This document shows positions 1 through 8,848 of a stretch of DNA of 64,000 bases, one piece after another. Position 1 is the first letter of the stretch; the number at the start of each line of letters is the position of its first letter. The position numbers and the translations under genes were made by a program. This DNA is from Demequina flava (GTDB taxonomy: Bacteria; Actinomycetota; Actinomycetes; Actinomycetales; Demequinaceae), in assembly GCF_000975035.1 (NCBI RefSeq), contig NZ_BBRA01000001.1, positions 186,001 to 250,000 on the forward strand. The letters run 5' to 3'. Under the pieces are notes generated by a model. The model saw only the letters and a list, made by a program, of their open reading frames with translations. It was not told the DNA's origin and did not search any database.

Positions 1-838
1 GCATAAGCCGGCCTGCCAATAGCGAGCCCGCGAGCCCACCGACACCAATCCCCGCGGTCACGACACCCACGGCCGCCTCGGTGACGCCAAAGTGCTCCAC
101 GAACACGAGAACGGTCACGGACTGGGCAAGTGCGATCGAGGCACCGATGGCCGTCGTCAAGAGCGTGACGGACCGCAGATACCGGTGGTTCCACAAGAAT
201 CGCATCGCCTCGCGCAATGGAATCGGCGCAGTCGCCTCCTCACCTGGCACCGCGCGAGGTCCGGCGGCAGCGACGGGAAGGGCCAGGACGAGGACCACGG
301 CGACGATGTATCCCGCGCCCGAGACGATCATCGGCAGGGCCACGGCGATGGCGTAAAGGAGCCCGCTGAGCGGGGTGGCGACGAACATGTCGACGCCCAC
401 TTGGGCCGCTTGGATCCGCCCGTTGGCTGCACCGAACTTCTTGCGCGGTACCAGCGAGGGCACGACGGCATTGGTGGCGTTGTCAAACAGCGTCTCGCCC
501 ATGCCGAGAAAGAGCGTCGCTGCGGCGAGAATTGCGATCGAGATTGTGCCCGTGGCGATCGACACCGCCACGAGCGCGGCAGTCAGCATCCGCGCGACAT
601 TCGCGATGGCCATCGCTTTGCGGCGGTCGATGCGGTCGACCAACATGCCCGAGGGGATTCCGAAGATCAGCCACGGAACGTACGTCAGTGCCGTCAGCAG
701 GCCGATTGCGAGGGGGTCTTGAGTGAGCGCGACCGCGGTGAGTGGGATCGCTAGGCGGCCAATGCCGTCGGCAAGATTCGAGCTGATGGCGGCGGTGAAG
801 AGTTTGCCGAAGTCAGCGCCCAGGCCCGCGCGGGTCAT
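1..838 (-). CDS. MFS efflux transporter, cut by window edge
   Basis: The reading frame is open from ATG at 838 to the window edge, giving about 279 N-terminal residues. It begins MTRAGLGADFGKLFTAAISS and has strongly hydrophobic segments consistent with about seven membrane helices. The MFS loop motif between helices 2 and 3 is visible as GMLVDRIDRR. The overall look is that of the MFS_3/EntS-type exporter group, proton-driven pumps of the inner membrane. Its ATG overlaps the stop of the upstream ArsR-like regulator (ATGA at 835-838), so the two are translationally coupled. The regulator probably controls this pump. The substrate cannot be told, and the C-terminal third is not in the window. 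Confidence 0.85.
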   Translation of the reverse strand, partial: MTRAGLGADFGKLFTAAISSNLADGIGRLAIPLTAVALTQDPLAIGLLTALTYVPWLIFGIPSGMLVDRIDRRKAMAIANVARMLTAALVAVSIATGTISIAILAAATLFLGMGETLFDNATNAVVPSLVPRKKFGAANGRIQAAQVGVDMFVATPLSGLLYAIAVALPMIVSGAGYIVAVVLVLALPVAAAGPRAVPGEEATAPIPLREAMRFLWNHRYLRSVTLLTTAIGASIALAQSVTVLVFVEHFGVTEAAVGVVTAGIGVGGLAGSLLAGRLM

Positions 839-1425
839 GACCCACTCTCCGGCTCTCCCTCGAGCGGGAAGACGTTGATGTGCGTTGCGACGCGGCGTGC
901 ACCGTGAGGCGTGTCGCGCTCACGTCTGGGATCAAGAAAGTCACTCAGAGTGTCCATGAGCAGTTCGGACAGTTCGCCCATCTCTTCGAGCGTGAGCGAG
1001 GCGGTCGCACTACTCAGCACAGACGCGTCAACCCAGTCAGCGCCCATACCCCTTTCGCCCGCGCGAATGAAGGCGTCCGCCCGTCGAGCCCGCTGGTCAA
1101 TGAACTGACGCGCGACCATTCCCACGGCTTCACGCGCAGCGGCGTCGTCCCCCATCCCCGATGCCGCAATGGTCATGCCACCATGAACGACTCGCCACCA
1201 CCGCTCGCGCCCACTCGCGTGGTCAGGGTCGTCCTCGATGTAGCCGTGGCGCGCGAGCTGGCGCAGGTGATAGCTGGTGGCGCCGGACGACTCACCCAAC
1301 TGCTCAGCCAAGGCGCTGGCGGTCGCTGGCCCACCCACGACGAGGGCGTCCAGCAGATCCACACGCATGGGGTGCGCAAGACCCTTCAGTGCGGCGGCAT
1401 CAACTCTGCGTTGCGGTGTGGTCAT
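835..1425 (-). CDS. ArsR-like winged-helix transcriptional regulator
   Basis: This 196-residue protein has an N-terminal winged helix-turn-helix. Residues about 10-80 read LKGLAHPMRVDLLDALVVGG, then ALAEQLGESSGATSYHLRQL, then a wing, as in the HTH_20/ArsR group. The rest resembles no ligand domain I can name. It is translationally coupled on both sides: its ATG overlaps the stop of the degraded MFS gene (ATGA, 1422-1425) and its stop overlaps the ATG of the next MFS gene. It most likely represses the efflux genes around it. A short inverted repeat (1444-1457) lies just upstream of its start. No metal-binding cysteine cluster typical of ArsR/SmtB is evident, so the signal is probably organic. 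Confidence 0.85.
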   Translation of the reverse strand: MTTPQRRVDAAALKGLAHPMRVDLLDALVVGGPATASALAEQLGESSGATSYHLRQLARHGYIEDDPDHASGRERWWRVVHGGMTIAASGMGDDAAAREAVGMVARQFIDQRARRADAFIRAGERGMGADWVDASVLSSATASLTLEEMGELSELLMDTLSDFLDPRRERDTPHGARRVATHINVFPLEGEPESGS

Positions 1426-1443
1426 ACGGAAACGATACGACTA

Positions 1444-1457
1444 CAAAGAAACCTTTG
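1444..1457. promoter_or_regulatory. candidate operator, CAAAG-N4-CTTTG
   Basis: A perfect 5-bp inverted repeat with a 4-bp spacer, CAAAGAAACCTTTG, lies 19 bp before the regulator start in a pocket of low GC content. Further CTTTG-like half sites lie nearby on the same strand. It is a plausible autoregulatory site for the adjacent ArsR-like protein. The repeat is short, so chance is not excluded. Confidence 0.3.
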
Positions 1458-1506
1458 CAACACTTTCTTTGCGATCAGGCCGCGCTTGAGTACTCGCGGG
1501 GTGGAG

Positions 1507-1516
1507 GGCCGATGCT
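1507..1516 (+). repeat. first copy of dispersed 10-mer GGCCGATGCT (about 20 copies)
   Basis: Exact copies found by eye, as GGCCGATGCT on the plus strand: 1507, 3751, 22234, 22309, 28537, 30348, 49489, 51608, 54949, 60634, 63763. As the complement AGCATCGGCC: 1965, 15191, 15821, 23608, 24724, 27428, 41633, 56583, 61243. They occur inside genes and between them, on both strands, often preceded by G or GAG. Near copies with one mismatch (for example 6612, 8024, 51709) also occur. Function unknown. Confidence 0.8.
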
Positions 1517-3104
1517 GACTAGGCTCGGGCGGGAGGCTCGCCGTCGGATTCTGGTCCCGAGTCGGAAGACTCGCCGGGCCCGGGCTCGCCTGAGAATCTT
1601 GCGCAAGCAGAGCCTTTGCCTCGGCATCCAGTTCGCGCGCGAGCTCTCGCGCGTCAGCGCTGGCATCTTCGAGGATCACCGCGCGCAGTTCGTGCGTCGC
1701 GGGCGCGGTGTAGTCCGACTCCCACTGCCCGTCGCGGTCCAGCGCCTCCCCCGGCCCAAAGTCACGGTCAATGTGCGTGCGCAACGGAACCCCTTCAACG
1801 AACATGAGGAGAACCATGGCGATCAGGGTCAGTGGCGCGATCAGGCCCAGCACGGGTGCGAGCGCATCGCTATAGGAGCTCACCACGATGTCGTGATACG
1901 GATTTGGCAGCGACGCGACCGCCTCCGGCGTGATCGAGTTGAAGTCAGCGCCCGACTGTTCCACAGCATCGGCCGGAAGCCTTTCTTGGAACAGGCCCGT
2001 GAGGTTCGCGGTGAACATCGAACCCACCAGCGCCGCGCCCAGCGAGGCGCCGATCTGGCGGAAGTAGTTGTTCGAGGACGTCGCCGTGCCCACGACCTTC
2101 AGCGGGAAGGTGTTCTGCACGACCAGCACGCGGTTCTGCATCGTCATACCCAGGCCCATGGCCAGGTACGTGCACGTCAGCCACAGCGGCTCATCCCACA
2201 CCATCGTCGACATCAGGAACAGCGCGATCGTCGAGATGCCTGCGCCCGCAACGAGCAGCTTCTTGTACCTTCCGGTGCGGCTCACCGCGCGGCCCGCCAC
2301 GATCGACGTGACCAGCATGGTTCCCATCATCGGCACCAGCAACAGACCAGCCTCCGTGGTGTTAACGCCGGTGACCATCTGCATGTACGTCGGCATGTAG
2401 GTCAGCGTGCCGAACATCGTGATACCGATCAGCAGGCCGGCCGCGGTGGTGAGGACAAAATTGCGCTTGCGGAACAACTCGAGCGGCAGGACTGGCTCGG
2501 CAGTCGCGTTCGACGGCGACGAACGCGACTGCCGCCGCCACCGTGACGATCGCGAGACCGATAATCATGGGCGAGATCCAGTCGTACTCGTGCCCGCCAC
2601 AGACGAGAATGCGAAGACGGACCCGAGGATGCCCATGTAGCGCCCGCGCTCGCGGGCTGGAATGACGTCCGCAATGATCGCTTGGGACAGCACCATGAGG
2701 CCACCACCGCCGAGGCCCTGGATCGCGCGGCCCGCAATCAGCTCGGGCATGTCAGTCGCAAGCGCACCCACGACCGACCCGAGCATGAACACGGCGATGG
2801 CGGCAAGCAGGAGGCCCTTGCGGCCAATGAGGTCGCCGAACTTCCCGGACAGCGGCATCATGATGGTCGCGGCGAGGATGTAGGCAGTGGTCACCCACCG
2901 CGTCAGGTTGACTCCGCCAAGCTCGCCCACAATGGTGGGCAAGGCCGTCGCGAACATCGTCTGGTCAAGGGCTGACAGCAGCATCGCCGTCATCAGCCCA
3001 ATGAACATGGGGACAATCCCGGCACGGGACTGAGAAGACGCCGTCGTCGCCATGTCGCCGACCCTAGCGACCGGGGTTTACCAGGCGCGAAAAAAACCCA
3101 GCGG

Positions 3105-3437
3105 TCAGCGTCCCCTGATCTGACGGATGTCCGGCATCGCGTCATCCTGCGCGAGTTCTTCGATGTTGACGTCCTTGAACGTCACGACGCGAACGTTCTT
3201 CACCAACCGTGCGGAACGGTAGACGTCCCACACCCAGGCATCGGTCATATTGACCTCGAAGTACACGTCATTGCCGGACGAGCGCACGCCTAGGTCCACC
3301 TTGTTGCACAGGTAGAAACGTCGCTCAGTCTCCACCACATACTGAAAGAGCCCCACGACGTCGCGGTACTCGCGGTACAGGGCCAGTTCGGCTGCGGTTT
3401 CGTAGTTCTCAAGATCGTCACTGCTCACAGGAACCAT
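3105..3437 (-). CDS. DUF2469 family protein
   Basis: A 110-residue protein from ATG 3437, matching the actinobacterial DUF2469 family along its length. Conserved stretches include YREYRDVVGLFQYVVETERR, FYLCNKVDL, DAWVWDVYR and NVRVVTFKDVNIEEL. The function is not established. The gene almost always follows rnhB in actinobacteria, as here. The open frame extends further upstream to 3692, but that part overlaps rnhB and lacks family similarity, so the internal ATG is chosen. Confidence 0.85.
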   Translation of the reverse strand: MVPVSSDDLENYETAAELALYREYRDVVGLFQYVVETERRFYLCNKVDLGVRSSGNDVYFEVNMTDAWVWDVYRSARLVKNVRVVTFKDVNIEELAQDDAMPDIRQIRGR

Positions 3438-3492
3438 CTTGGTGGCTTGGGCGTGTTGGTGCGGACCGGCGCGCCGCGATTCGACTGGCGAC

Positions 3493-4200
3493 CTACGCGT
3501 CTTGCGCGGGCAGTGACCAGCTGCGGCGATGCAAATCGGACGGACCCAGCCGCCGAATCGCATCGAGATGACCGGCGGCCCCATAGCCCTTGTTGCCGTC
3601 CCAGCCGTATTGCGGGTGCTGCTCGTGCGCGGCGACCATGATGGCGTCGCGCTCCACCTTCGCTCCGATCGACGCCGCCGCGATCGACGCACAGCGGTCG
3701 TCGCCCTTGATCACCATGGTCACCGGGGGCACGGGAACATCCGGGAAGAGGGCCGATGCTGCGGTCGCCTCAGGCTCCACACTTGCGAAGAGGTCGGCTT
3801 GCGGGGGCGTGAGCCAGTCGTGTTTGCCGTCCAAGAGGATGGCGTCAACGCGGATGCCTTGCGCTGAGACCTGCGCGAGCGCACGCATCCCGGCGAGGCG
3901 GAGTGCGCCGACGATGCCAACTTGGTCGATTTCAAGGGCACTGGCGTGGGCAACGGTGCGGGCCAATCCAAAACCCGTGCCGTCGTGCTCGGCCAGAGCA
4001 TCAACCATCGCCACGCGGCGCGCGGGCGTCAACCGCTTCGAGTCGGCGAGGCCATCTGGCCATGAGTCACACGCAGCGGCGGCGCACACGCCCACCGTCA
4101 CGGGGCCAGCCAGTGCTCCCCTGCCTACCTCATCTATACCGGCCACCACGCGCGCGCCGGCAGACCAGAGGTCGTGCTCAAATTCGAGGGAGACGGGCAC
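3493..4200 (-). CDS. rnhB: ribonuclease HII
   Basis: A 235-residue enzyme that cleaves the RNA strand of RNA-DNA hybrids and single ribonucleotides in DNA. The N-terminal signature VAGIDEVGRGALAGPVTVG (about residues 19-37) carries the catalytic Asp-Glu pair. LLDGKHDW and the later KGDDRCASIAAASIGAKVERD supply the remaining conserved acidic region. It starts 3 bp after lepB stops, within the rplS-lepB-rnhB-DUF2469 run that is standard for actinobacteria. Length and motifs look intact. Confidence 0.95.
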   Translation of the reverse strand: MPVSLEFEHDLWSAGARVVAGIDEVGRGALAGPVTVGVCAAAACDSWPDGLADSKRLTPARRVAMVDALAEHDGTGFGLARTVAHASALEIDQVGIVGALRLAGMRALAQVSAQGIRVDAILLDGKHDWLTPPQADLFASVEPEATAASALFPDVPVPPVTMVIKGDDRCASIAAASIGAKVERDAIMVAAHEQHPQYGWDGNKGYGAAGHLDAIRRLGPSDLHRRSWSLPAQDA

Positions 4201-4203
4201 GGG

Positions 4204-4833
4204 CTAGTCCGTGACGACGTCGGGGTCCTCGTAAGGGTTCCCGATGCCGTGGAAGTGCGACAGCGGCCACACCGTGGCGAATGCGGTTCCCACGATCGAG
4301 TCGATCGGGACGGAGCCGCCGCCGGGGTTGCCCACGTGAGCACGGGAGTCGGCGCTGTTGGCGCGATTATCTCCCATTACCCAGATGTAGCCCTCGGGCA
4401 CGGTGGTCTCGAACTCGCTCAGCGAGGGGTCAACGTCGCTGGGCAGATACGTCTCGTCGAGCGGTTCACCGTCGATAGTGATGTTGCCGTCCGCATCGCA
4501 GCACACCACGGTCTCGCCGGGAAGGCCCACGACGCGCTTGACCAGGTGGGTTCCGGCGTCCTCGGGGAGGAGCCCGGTGAAGGTCAGGACGGTCTTGCCG
4601 AACGCCTCGAGCTCAGTGTCGTCGGTGTCCTCGGGGACGGTCGGCAACCATCCGCCCGGGTCTTTGAAGACGACGATGTCACCGCGGCGCAGATCCAAGG
4701 GGTCCGGGCGCCACTTCGTGACAAGAATGCGGTCGTTCTCTTGAAGGGTGGGATCCATCGACGCTGACGGGATCCAGAACGACTGGAAAACAAACGTCTT
4801 GAGGATCAGCGACAACGCCAGCGCGCACAGCAC
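4204..4833 (-). CDS. lepB: signal peptidase I
   Basis: This membrane protease removes signal peptides from secreted proteins. One N-terminal helix (ALALSLILKTFVFQSFWIPS) leads directly into the catalytic serine motif PSASMDPTL. The catalytic lysine is in HLVKRVVGLPGETV, and the C-terminal box MGDNRANSADSR is present. The given start is GTG 4833 (209 residues). The same frame stays open upstream and encodes plausible family sequence (RRLWGFIKELLVIV), but I find no ATG, GTG or TTG there. The true start may be a rare codon nearer the rplS stop at 4926, and the start is the uncertain part. Confidence 0.9.
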   Translation of the reverse strand: MLCALALSLILKTFVFQSFWIPSASMDPTLQENDRILVTKWRPDPLDLRRGDIVVFKDPGGWLPTVPEDTDDTELEAFGKTVLTFTGLLPEDAGTHLVKRVVGLPGETVVCCDADGNITIDGEPLDETYLPSDVDPSLSEFETTVPEGYIWVMGDNRANSADSRAHVGNPGGGSVPIDSIVGTAFATVWPLSHFHGIGNPYEDPDVVTD

Positions 4834-4925
4834 GATGACTAGGAGTTCCTTGATAAACCCCCACAGACGCCGACCGGCGGAGGGCGCTGAGCCCTCCGCC
4901 GGTGCGTGCGACGTGTCGCCGATGA

Positions 4926-5273
4926 TCAGTTCTCGCGCTTCTCGCGGATGCGAGCAGCCTTACCGCGCAGGTTGCGCATGTAGTACAGCTTGGCGCGGCG
5001 AACGTCTCCGCGGCTGACGAGTTCGACGTGGTCGATCGTGGGGGCGTGAACCGGGAACGTACGCTCCACACCCACGCCGAAGGAAACCTTGCGGACCGTG
5101 AAGGTCTCGCCGATGCCGTGACCCTGGCGACGCAGGACGAAGCCCTGGAACACCTGGATACGAGAGCGGTTGCCCTCAACGACGTTGACGTGGACCTTAA
5201 CGTTGTCGCCCGGACGGAAGTCGGGGACGTCATCGCGGACCTGGCCCGCGGTGACGTGGTCAAGCTTCTGCAT
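4926..5273 (-). CDS. rplS: 50S ribosomal protein L19
   Basis: A 115-residue L19 that sits at the interface of the two ribosomal subunits. It matches the family end to end: [53 protein letters not shown] and [15 protein letters not shown]. It lies between trmD and lepB in the conserved rpsP-rimM-trmD-rplS order. A gap of about 130 bp separates it from trmD, enough for its own promoter or processing site. Confidence 0.97.
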   Translation of the reverse strand: MQKLDHVTAGQVRDDVPDFRPGDNVKVHVNVVEGNRSRIQVFQGFVLRRQGHGIGETFTVRKVSFGVGVERTFPVHAPTIDHVELVSRGDVRRAKLYYMRNLRGKAARIREKREN

Positions 5274-5405
5274 GACTTACTCCTACGCACACGCCACAGG
5301 TCCTGCACGCACTCTGCCTTACGGCCTTGTTCAGTGGTGGTGAAAAGTCGGGATGTGCTGAGGCCCCCTGTGGCAGGCGTCAGCCCCGCTTACACCGAAG
5401 ATCGA

Positions 5406-6107
5406 TTATGCCATATCTGAAGGCTCACCGGGGAGCAGATCGGGCCTGCGCTCGCGCGTGCGCTCCACCTGCTGCTCGTGACGCCATTGCGCAATCTTGC
5501 CGTGGTGGCCGCTCAAGAGAATCTCGGGGACGTCGAGGCCGCGCCATGAGGCCGGTCGCGTGAAGCTTGGGTATTCGAGCAGCCCGTCCGAGTGTGACTC
5601 CTCAACGATCGACTGCGCATTACCCATGAATCCCGGGATGAGGCGCGTGATCGCCTCAATCATCGCGACCACGGCGACCTCTCCCCCGTTGAGCACGTAG
5701 TCGCCGATCGACACTTCGGAGACAGTAAATCCCGCCTCGGCGTAGTGCTGCGGAACACGCGCGTCGATGCCTTCGTAGCGGCCACAGGCAAAGACCAACT
5801 GCTGTTCCTGCGACAGCTCCGCCGCCATGGCCTGCGTGAAGGGACGCCCTGCGGGTGTCGGCACCACAAGGTGAGCGCCCGGCTGCATGACGTCGTCGAG
5901 TGCGGCTCCCCACACATCGGCCTTCATCACCATGCCAGCCCCGCCGCCAAAGGGAGCATCGTCGACTGTGCCGTGAACGTCGGACGTCCAGCCGCGCAGG
6001 TCATGAATGTGCGCGTCAACGAGTTCCTTGGCACGAGCCTTGCCCAATAGCGAGAGGTCCAACACCGAGAAGAACTCGGGAAAAATGGAAACGACGTCGA
6101 TCCTCAT
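5406..6107 (-). CDS. trmD: tRNA (guanine-37-N1)-methyltransferase
   Basis: A 233-residue SPOUT methyltransferase that makes m1G37 next to the anticodon and prevents +1 frameshifting. Visible family motifs are [13 protein letters not shown] at the N-terminus, [27 protein letters not shown], and [12 protein letters not shown]-type sequence read here as [20 protein letters not shown], which forms the trefoil-knot SAM site. Its ATG overlaps the rimM stop (ATGA at 6104-6107), so the two are translationally coupled. Confidence 0.97.
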   Translation of the reverse strand: MRIDVVSIFPEFFSVLDLSLLGKARAKELVDAHIHDLRGWTSDVHGTVDDAPFGGGAGMVMKADVWGAALDDVMQPGAHLVVPTPAGRPFTQAMAAELSQEQQLVFACGRYEGIDARVPQHYAEAGFTVSEVSIGDYVLNGGEVAVVAMIEAITRLIPGFMGNAQSIVEESHSDGLLEYPSFTRPASWRGLDVPEILLSGHHGKIAQWRHEQQVERTRERRPDLLPGEPSDMA

Positions 6108-6637
6108 CCGTGCGTCTCCCCTGTCTGCTCGGGCTGCTCGCCGTCCAGGAGCCCGTACGGGGGCGTCACGATCACGTGCCCGGCCTCGAGGTCAACCTCC
6201 TGCACAAACTCCTCCACGAACGGAATCATCGCGCGCGAGCCACTGCCCTGCCGCACCACGAGCAGGTCCTGAGCCGGCATCGACTGCAGATCAACAACCT
6301 CACCAAGGACCTCGCCGGACGGGCGCTGCACGCCCAGCCCCACCAACTCATGCACGTACCAGGCGTCCTCTTCGTCAGACTCGTCACCGTCGAGAACCAG
6401 CTCCACGCCGCGGACGGCATCAGCCTCTTCGCGGGTTGCGATCTCCTCGAAGCGGACGTACCAGCGGCCCGACTGAGTGCGCACATTCTCGATGGTGAGG
6501 GGCCCCGCGGTGGCCGGCTCCGTCTCGTATACCTCGCCCGGGACCAAACGGTCCTCGGGGATGTCGGTTCGAACCTCAACGGTGAGTTCACCCTTGAGCC
6601 CGTGAGCACGGCCGATGCGCGCAACAGTCAGTTTCAT
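6104..6637 (-). CDS. rimM: 16S rRNA processing factor RimM
   Basis: A 177-residue assembly factor for the 30S subunit head; it binds S19. The N-terminal RimM domain ([20 protein letters not shown]) is followed by a linker and the PRC-barrel part ([37 protein letters not shown]). It is coupled to trmD by a 4-bp overlap. On the upstream side a plus-strand gene and a terminator separate it from khpA-rpsP. In most relatives rimM directly follows khpA, so the plus-strand gene at 6735 is an insertion into the usual operon. Confidence 0.95.
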   Translation of the reverse strand: MKLTVARIGRAHGLKGELTVEVRTDIPEDRLVPGEVYETEPATAGPLTIENVRTQSGRWYVRFEEIATREEADAVRGVELVLDGDESDEEDAWYVHELVGLGVQRPSGEVLGEVVDLQSMPAQDLLVVRQGSGSRAMIPFVEEFVQEVDLEAGHVIVTPPYGLLDGEQPEQTGETHG

Positions 6638-6734
6638 AGGTCCAAGGGTAGGCGACGCTCACCACGGCAGTTCCGCGGGCGAGGGCACTACATTGGTGCG
6701 TGAACACACTTTTGTCCCCCGACAAGGAGCTGCC

Positions 6735-7145
6735 ATGGCCCCCCGGAACGTGCGACCTGGGTCCGTCACCTTCGTCGTCGTGCTGACGTGGATCTACGCG
6801 ATCCTCATGATGATCAACGGAGGGCTGTGGCTCTTCGCGATGGGCGAGGACGGCTTCCTGTCCGAGGTGGATGCCACGGCAAACACCGTGGAGATCTACG
6901 CGTGGAGCATCCTGATCATCGGGGTATTCATCGCATTGCTGGCGATAGGCCTTGGCAATGGCTCACGCTTCGCGCGGTTCCTGATCAACGCAGTGATGGT
7001 CATCCGCATCGGCCTCGATGTCTGGGGACTGATCTCCATTCCGGGGTATCCGCTGTGGCAGGCCGTCATCTCGATCGCGTGGGCTGCGCTGATCTTGGCG
7101 TTGCTGAACCACCGCAGCGCATCGCAGTGGTTCCTCGACACGTAA
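6735..7145 (+). CDS. four-helix membrane protein of unknown function
   Basis: A 136-residue hydrophobic protein with about four predicted helices (for example FVVVLTWIYAILMMINGGLW, YAWSILIIGVFIALLAIGLG, FLINAVMVIRIGLDVWGLIS, AVISIAWAALILALL). ATG 6735 is chosen because a GGAG-type ribosome binding site (AAGGAG, 6724-6729) lies at good spacing. I recognise no named domain with certainty; it resembles small DUF-type integral membrane proteins of actinobacteria. It lies in the opposite orientation inside the rpsP-khpA / rimM-trmD block and is followed by a strong hairpin shared with the convergent khpA. Confidence 0.75.
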   Translation: MAPRNVRPGSVTFVVVLTWIYAILMMINGGLWLFAMGEDGFLSEVDATANTVEIYAWSILIIGVFIALLAIGLGNGSRFARFLINAVMVIRIGLDVWGLISIPGYPLWQAVISIAWAALILALLNHRSASQWFLDT

Positions 7146-7162
7146 GGTCCTCGGCTCCACGC

Positions 7163-7198
7163 AAAAGCCCCCGCCACCTCACGGTGACGGGGGCTTTT
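7163..7198. terminator. bidirectional intrinsic terminator
   Basis: A perfect 11-bp stem, AAAAGCCCCCG / CGGGGGCTTTT, encloses a smaller CACC-TCAC-GGTG hairpin. It lies between the convergent ends of the four-helix membrane protein (stop 7145) and khpA (stop 7215). The A-run on one side and T-run on the other let it stop transcription from both strands. Confidence 0.85.
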
Positions 7199-7214
7199 CT
7201 CGCTACGTAGGGGT

Positions 7215-7445
7215 TTAGGCCACGTCGACGATGTTGACGCGTACGTCGTCGCGCGCAATGGCGTCGACAACGGTGCGCAGTGAGGTCGCGGTGCGGCCAC
7301 GACGGCCGATCACGCGCGGAAGGTCCTCGGGGTGCACCACGACGTTCAGCGTGGTGCCACGACGGCCGGAGCGCTCGGACACGGTGACGTCGTCCGGGTG
7401 ACGGACGATGCTACGAACCAGGTACTCCACGACGTCGACAACCAC
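7215..7445 (-). CDS. khpA: KH-domain RNA-binding protein KhpA
   Basis: A 76-residue single KH domain with the GxxG RNA-binding loop (RVIGRRGRTATSLRTVV). KhpA proteins bind RNA broadly and partner KhpB in Gram-positives. It begins 2 bp after the rpsP stop, the usual rpsP-khpA pairing. Size and position match the family exactly. Confidence 0.92.
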   Translation of the reverse strand: MVVDVVEYLVRSIVRHPDDVTVSERSGRRGTTLNVVVHPEDLPRVIGRRGRTATSLRTVVDAIARDDVRVNIVDVA

Positions 7446-7447
7446 GA

Positions 7448-7942
7448 TTACTTCTCCTCGGCCTCAGCAGCCTCGTCGGCTGCGGGCTCCTCGGTGGCGG
7501 CGTCAGCCTCAGCGGCCTTCTCAGCCTCGGCAGCCTTTGCGGCCTCCTCGGCTTCCTTCTTCGCCTTCTCAGCCTCAGCGGCCTTTTCAGCCTTGAGCTT
7601 CTCGGCGGCGTCAGCGGTCGCCTTGATCTGGTCGTCTGCGCTGGCCTTGCCTGCAGGCATTTCGAGAGTGGACTTTGCGTCCTTGTCACCCTTGAAGGTG
7701 CCCCAGTCGCCGGTGAGCTCGAGCAGCTTGCGGACCTGGTCGGAGGGCTGTGCGCCCACCGAGAGCCAGTACTGCGCGCGCTCGGAGTCAATCTCGACGA
7801 ACGAGGGGTTGGACAGCGGGTGGTACTTGCCGATCTCTTCGATCGCGCGACCATCACGCTTGGCCTTGCCATCGATCACGATGACACGGTAGAAAGGCGC
7901 CTTCTTCTTGCCGAAGCGCTTGAGTCGAATCTTCACAGCCAT
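7448..7942 (-). CDS. rpsP: 30S ribosomal protein S16 with long charged tail
   Basis: 164 residues from ATG 7942 ([20 protein letters not shown]), chosen over an upstream in-frame ATG because it matches the S16 N-terminus and follows AAGGAGA. The S16 core occupies roughly the first 90 residues ([38 protein letters not shown]). The last ~75 residues are a low-complexity Ala/Glu/Lys tail with repeated AEKA/AAEAEK units. Such tails are common in actinobacterial S16 and are likely disordered or helical at the ribosome surface. Confidence 0.95.
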   Translation of the reverse strand: MAVKIRLKRFGKKKAPFYRVIVIDGKAKRDGRAIEEIGKYHPLSNPSFVEIDSERAQYWLSVGAQPSDQVRKLLELTGDWGTFKGDKDAKSTLEMPAGKASADDQIKATADAAEKLKAEKAAEAEKAKKEAEEAAKAAEAEKAAEADAATEEPAADEAAEAEEK

Positions 7943-8123
7943 GGCTGTTCTCCTTGTATTTTCGGTGTGAGCCGGTCCGCTATCCACGGGGAAAATCGCG
8001 GAGACGGACTAGCCAGACGAAAGGCCGATGCGGGTAGAGGGCCACATCAGCCAACGCACCATTGTGCCAGATGTTGACCCCTGCCGCGAAACCGGCGCTA
8101 CCGCCCAGGTGCAACCCTCGCGG

Positions 8124-8756
8124 TTACGCGAACTCGTCCAGCCGCGGCTCGATGACCGCCTGCACGACCGCATCGTCAACGAGCAACCACAATCCGGCTG
8201 CACGGCGCTCAGTAATGGCTTCGCGCGCGTCCTCCGCAGCGACATCGGAACCCACCGGCTCCCAGTTGTGAGCGGCGAGATACATCTGCGCGTCCCGAGC
8301 GACCTCAACTTCGATATCCAGACGCACGTCGTTGGTAATGACATGGTTGCTCGGCGCGACATCGTCATCCAGGCCCTCTGCGTACGCCTCCCACGCCGCA
8401 GAGTTGACGCCGAACATGCAAGCAACGTCAACGGTCAACGTGTGAGCGCTCTCGTCCACCGCGTGGACGAACACGAACCACTGCCCGTCAGGCAATTCGG
8501 TAGCTTCCTCAATCTCACACCCCGAGCCCAGCGAACCATCTTCGTTCGTGGGGCCCGAAAGGTTAGACAGCGCGGGAGCGGACAACCGGACAAGATCACG
8601 GGTGTCACCCGTGGCCGTAGCCGATGCTGTGGCCGCGACAGCCGCCTGCGAGTGGGCGGCGGCGTCACTTAAGACCTGGCTCGACGGAACCGTACAAGAA
8701 GCCGTGAGTGCGGCCGTCACCATGACGACTCCCACCCGGCGGAGCGAGTTTGCCAT
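8124..8756 (-). CDS. predicted lipoprotein of unknown function
   Basis: A 210-residue protein with a lipoprotein signal (RRVGVVMVTAALTASC, lipobox LTASC), so it is probably anchored outside the membrane. A Ser/Ala/Thr-rich linker follows, then a soluble region with no motif I can name. GAGGGAG upstream of ATG 8756 supports the start. It is the last gene of the minus-strand run that begins with ffh and lies about 90 bp after apbE, so it could be co-transcribed with the flavin cassette. That link is positional only. Confidence 0.7.
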   Translation of the reverse strand: MANSLRRVGVVMVTAALTASCTVPSSQVLSDAAAHSQAAVAATASATATGDTRDLVRLSAPALSNLSGPTNEDGSLGSGCEIEEATELPDGQWFVFVHAVDESAHTLTVDVACMFGVNSAAWEAYAEGLDDDVAPSNHVITNDVRLDIEVEVARDAQMYLAAHNWEPVGSDVAAEDAREAITERRAAGLWLLVDDAVVQAVIEPRLDEFA

Positions 8757-8848
8757 CGCACTCCCTCGGACAATGAAGTGCCTATGAACCTACCGCACTC
8801 ACGCGTCGTGACGCACCTATACGCCATCGACGGCACGCATCGTGCCTG

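Larger units (their letters stand above)
1422..3053 (-). pseudogene. DHA2-type MFS drug exporter, decayed by an internal deletion and a frameshift
   Basis: The N-terminal part (3053 down to 2565, 162 codons) is a clear 14-helix EmrB/QacA-type exporter: SALDQTMFATALPTIVGELG, then GRKGLLLAAIAVFMLG, then GSVFAFSSVAG. After SSVAG the expected helix 5-6 region is absent. A different frame resumes with GHEYDWISPMIIGLAIVTVA, which in intact relatives lies roughly 70 residues further on. A second shift near 2505 moves the frame to AEPVLPLELFRKRNFVLTTA, which runs to the stop at 1422. One deletion plus one small indel therefore broke the gene, unless the assembly is wrong. The last ~70 codons before the regulator are not typical of the family. 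Confidence 0.75.

Noticed and set aside
1161-2546. 461-codon plus-strand open frame
   Set aside because: Arg/His-rich product antisense to the regulator and the MFS pseudogene, where the minus strand shows clear family motifs.
7448-7700. S16 Ala/Glu/Lys tail as a novel domain
   Set aside because: Long charged tails on S16 are common in actinobacteria; not unusual enough to report as a finding.
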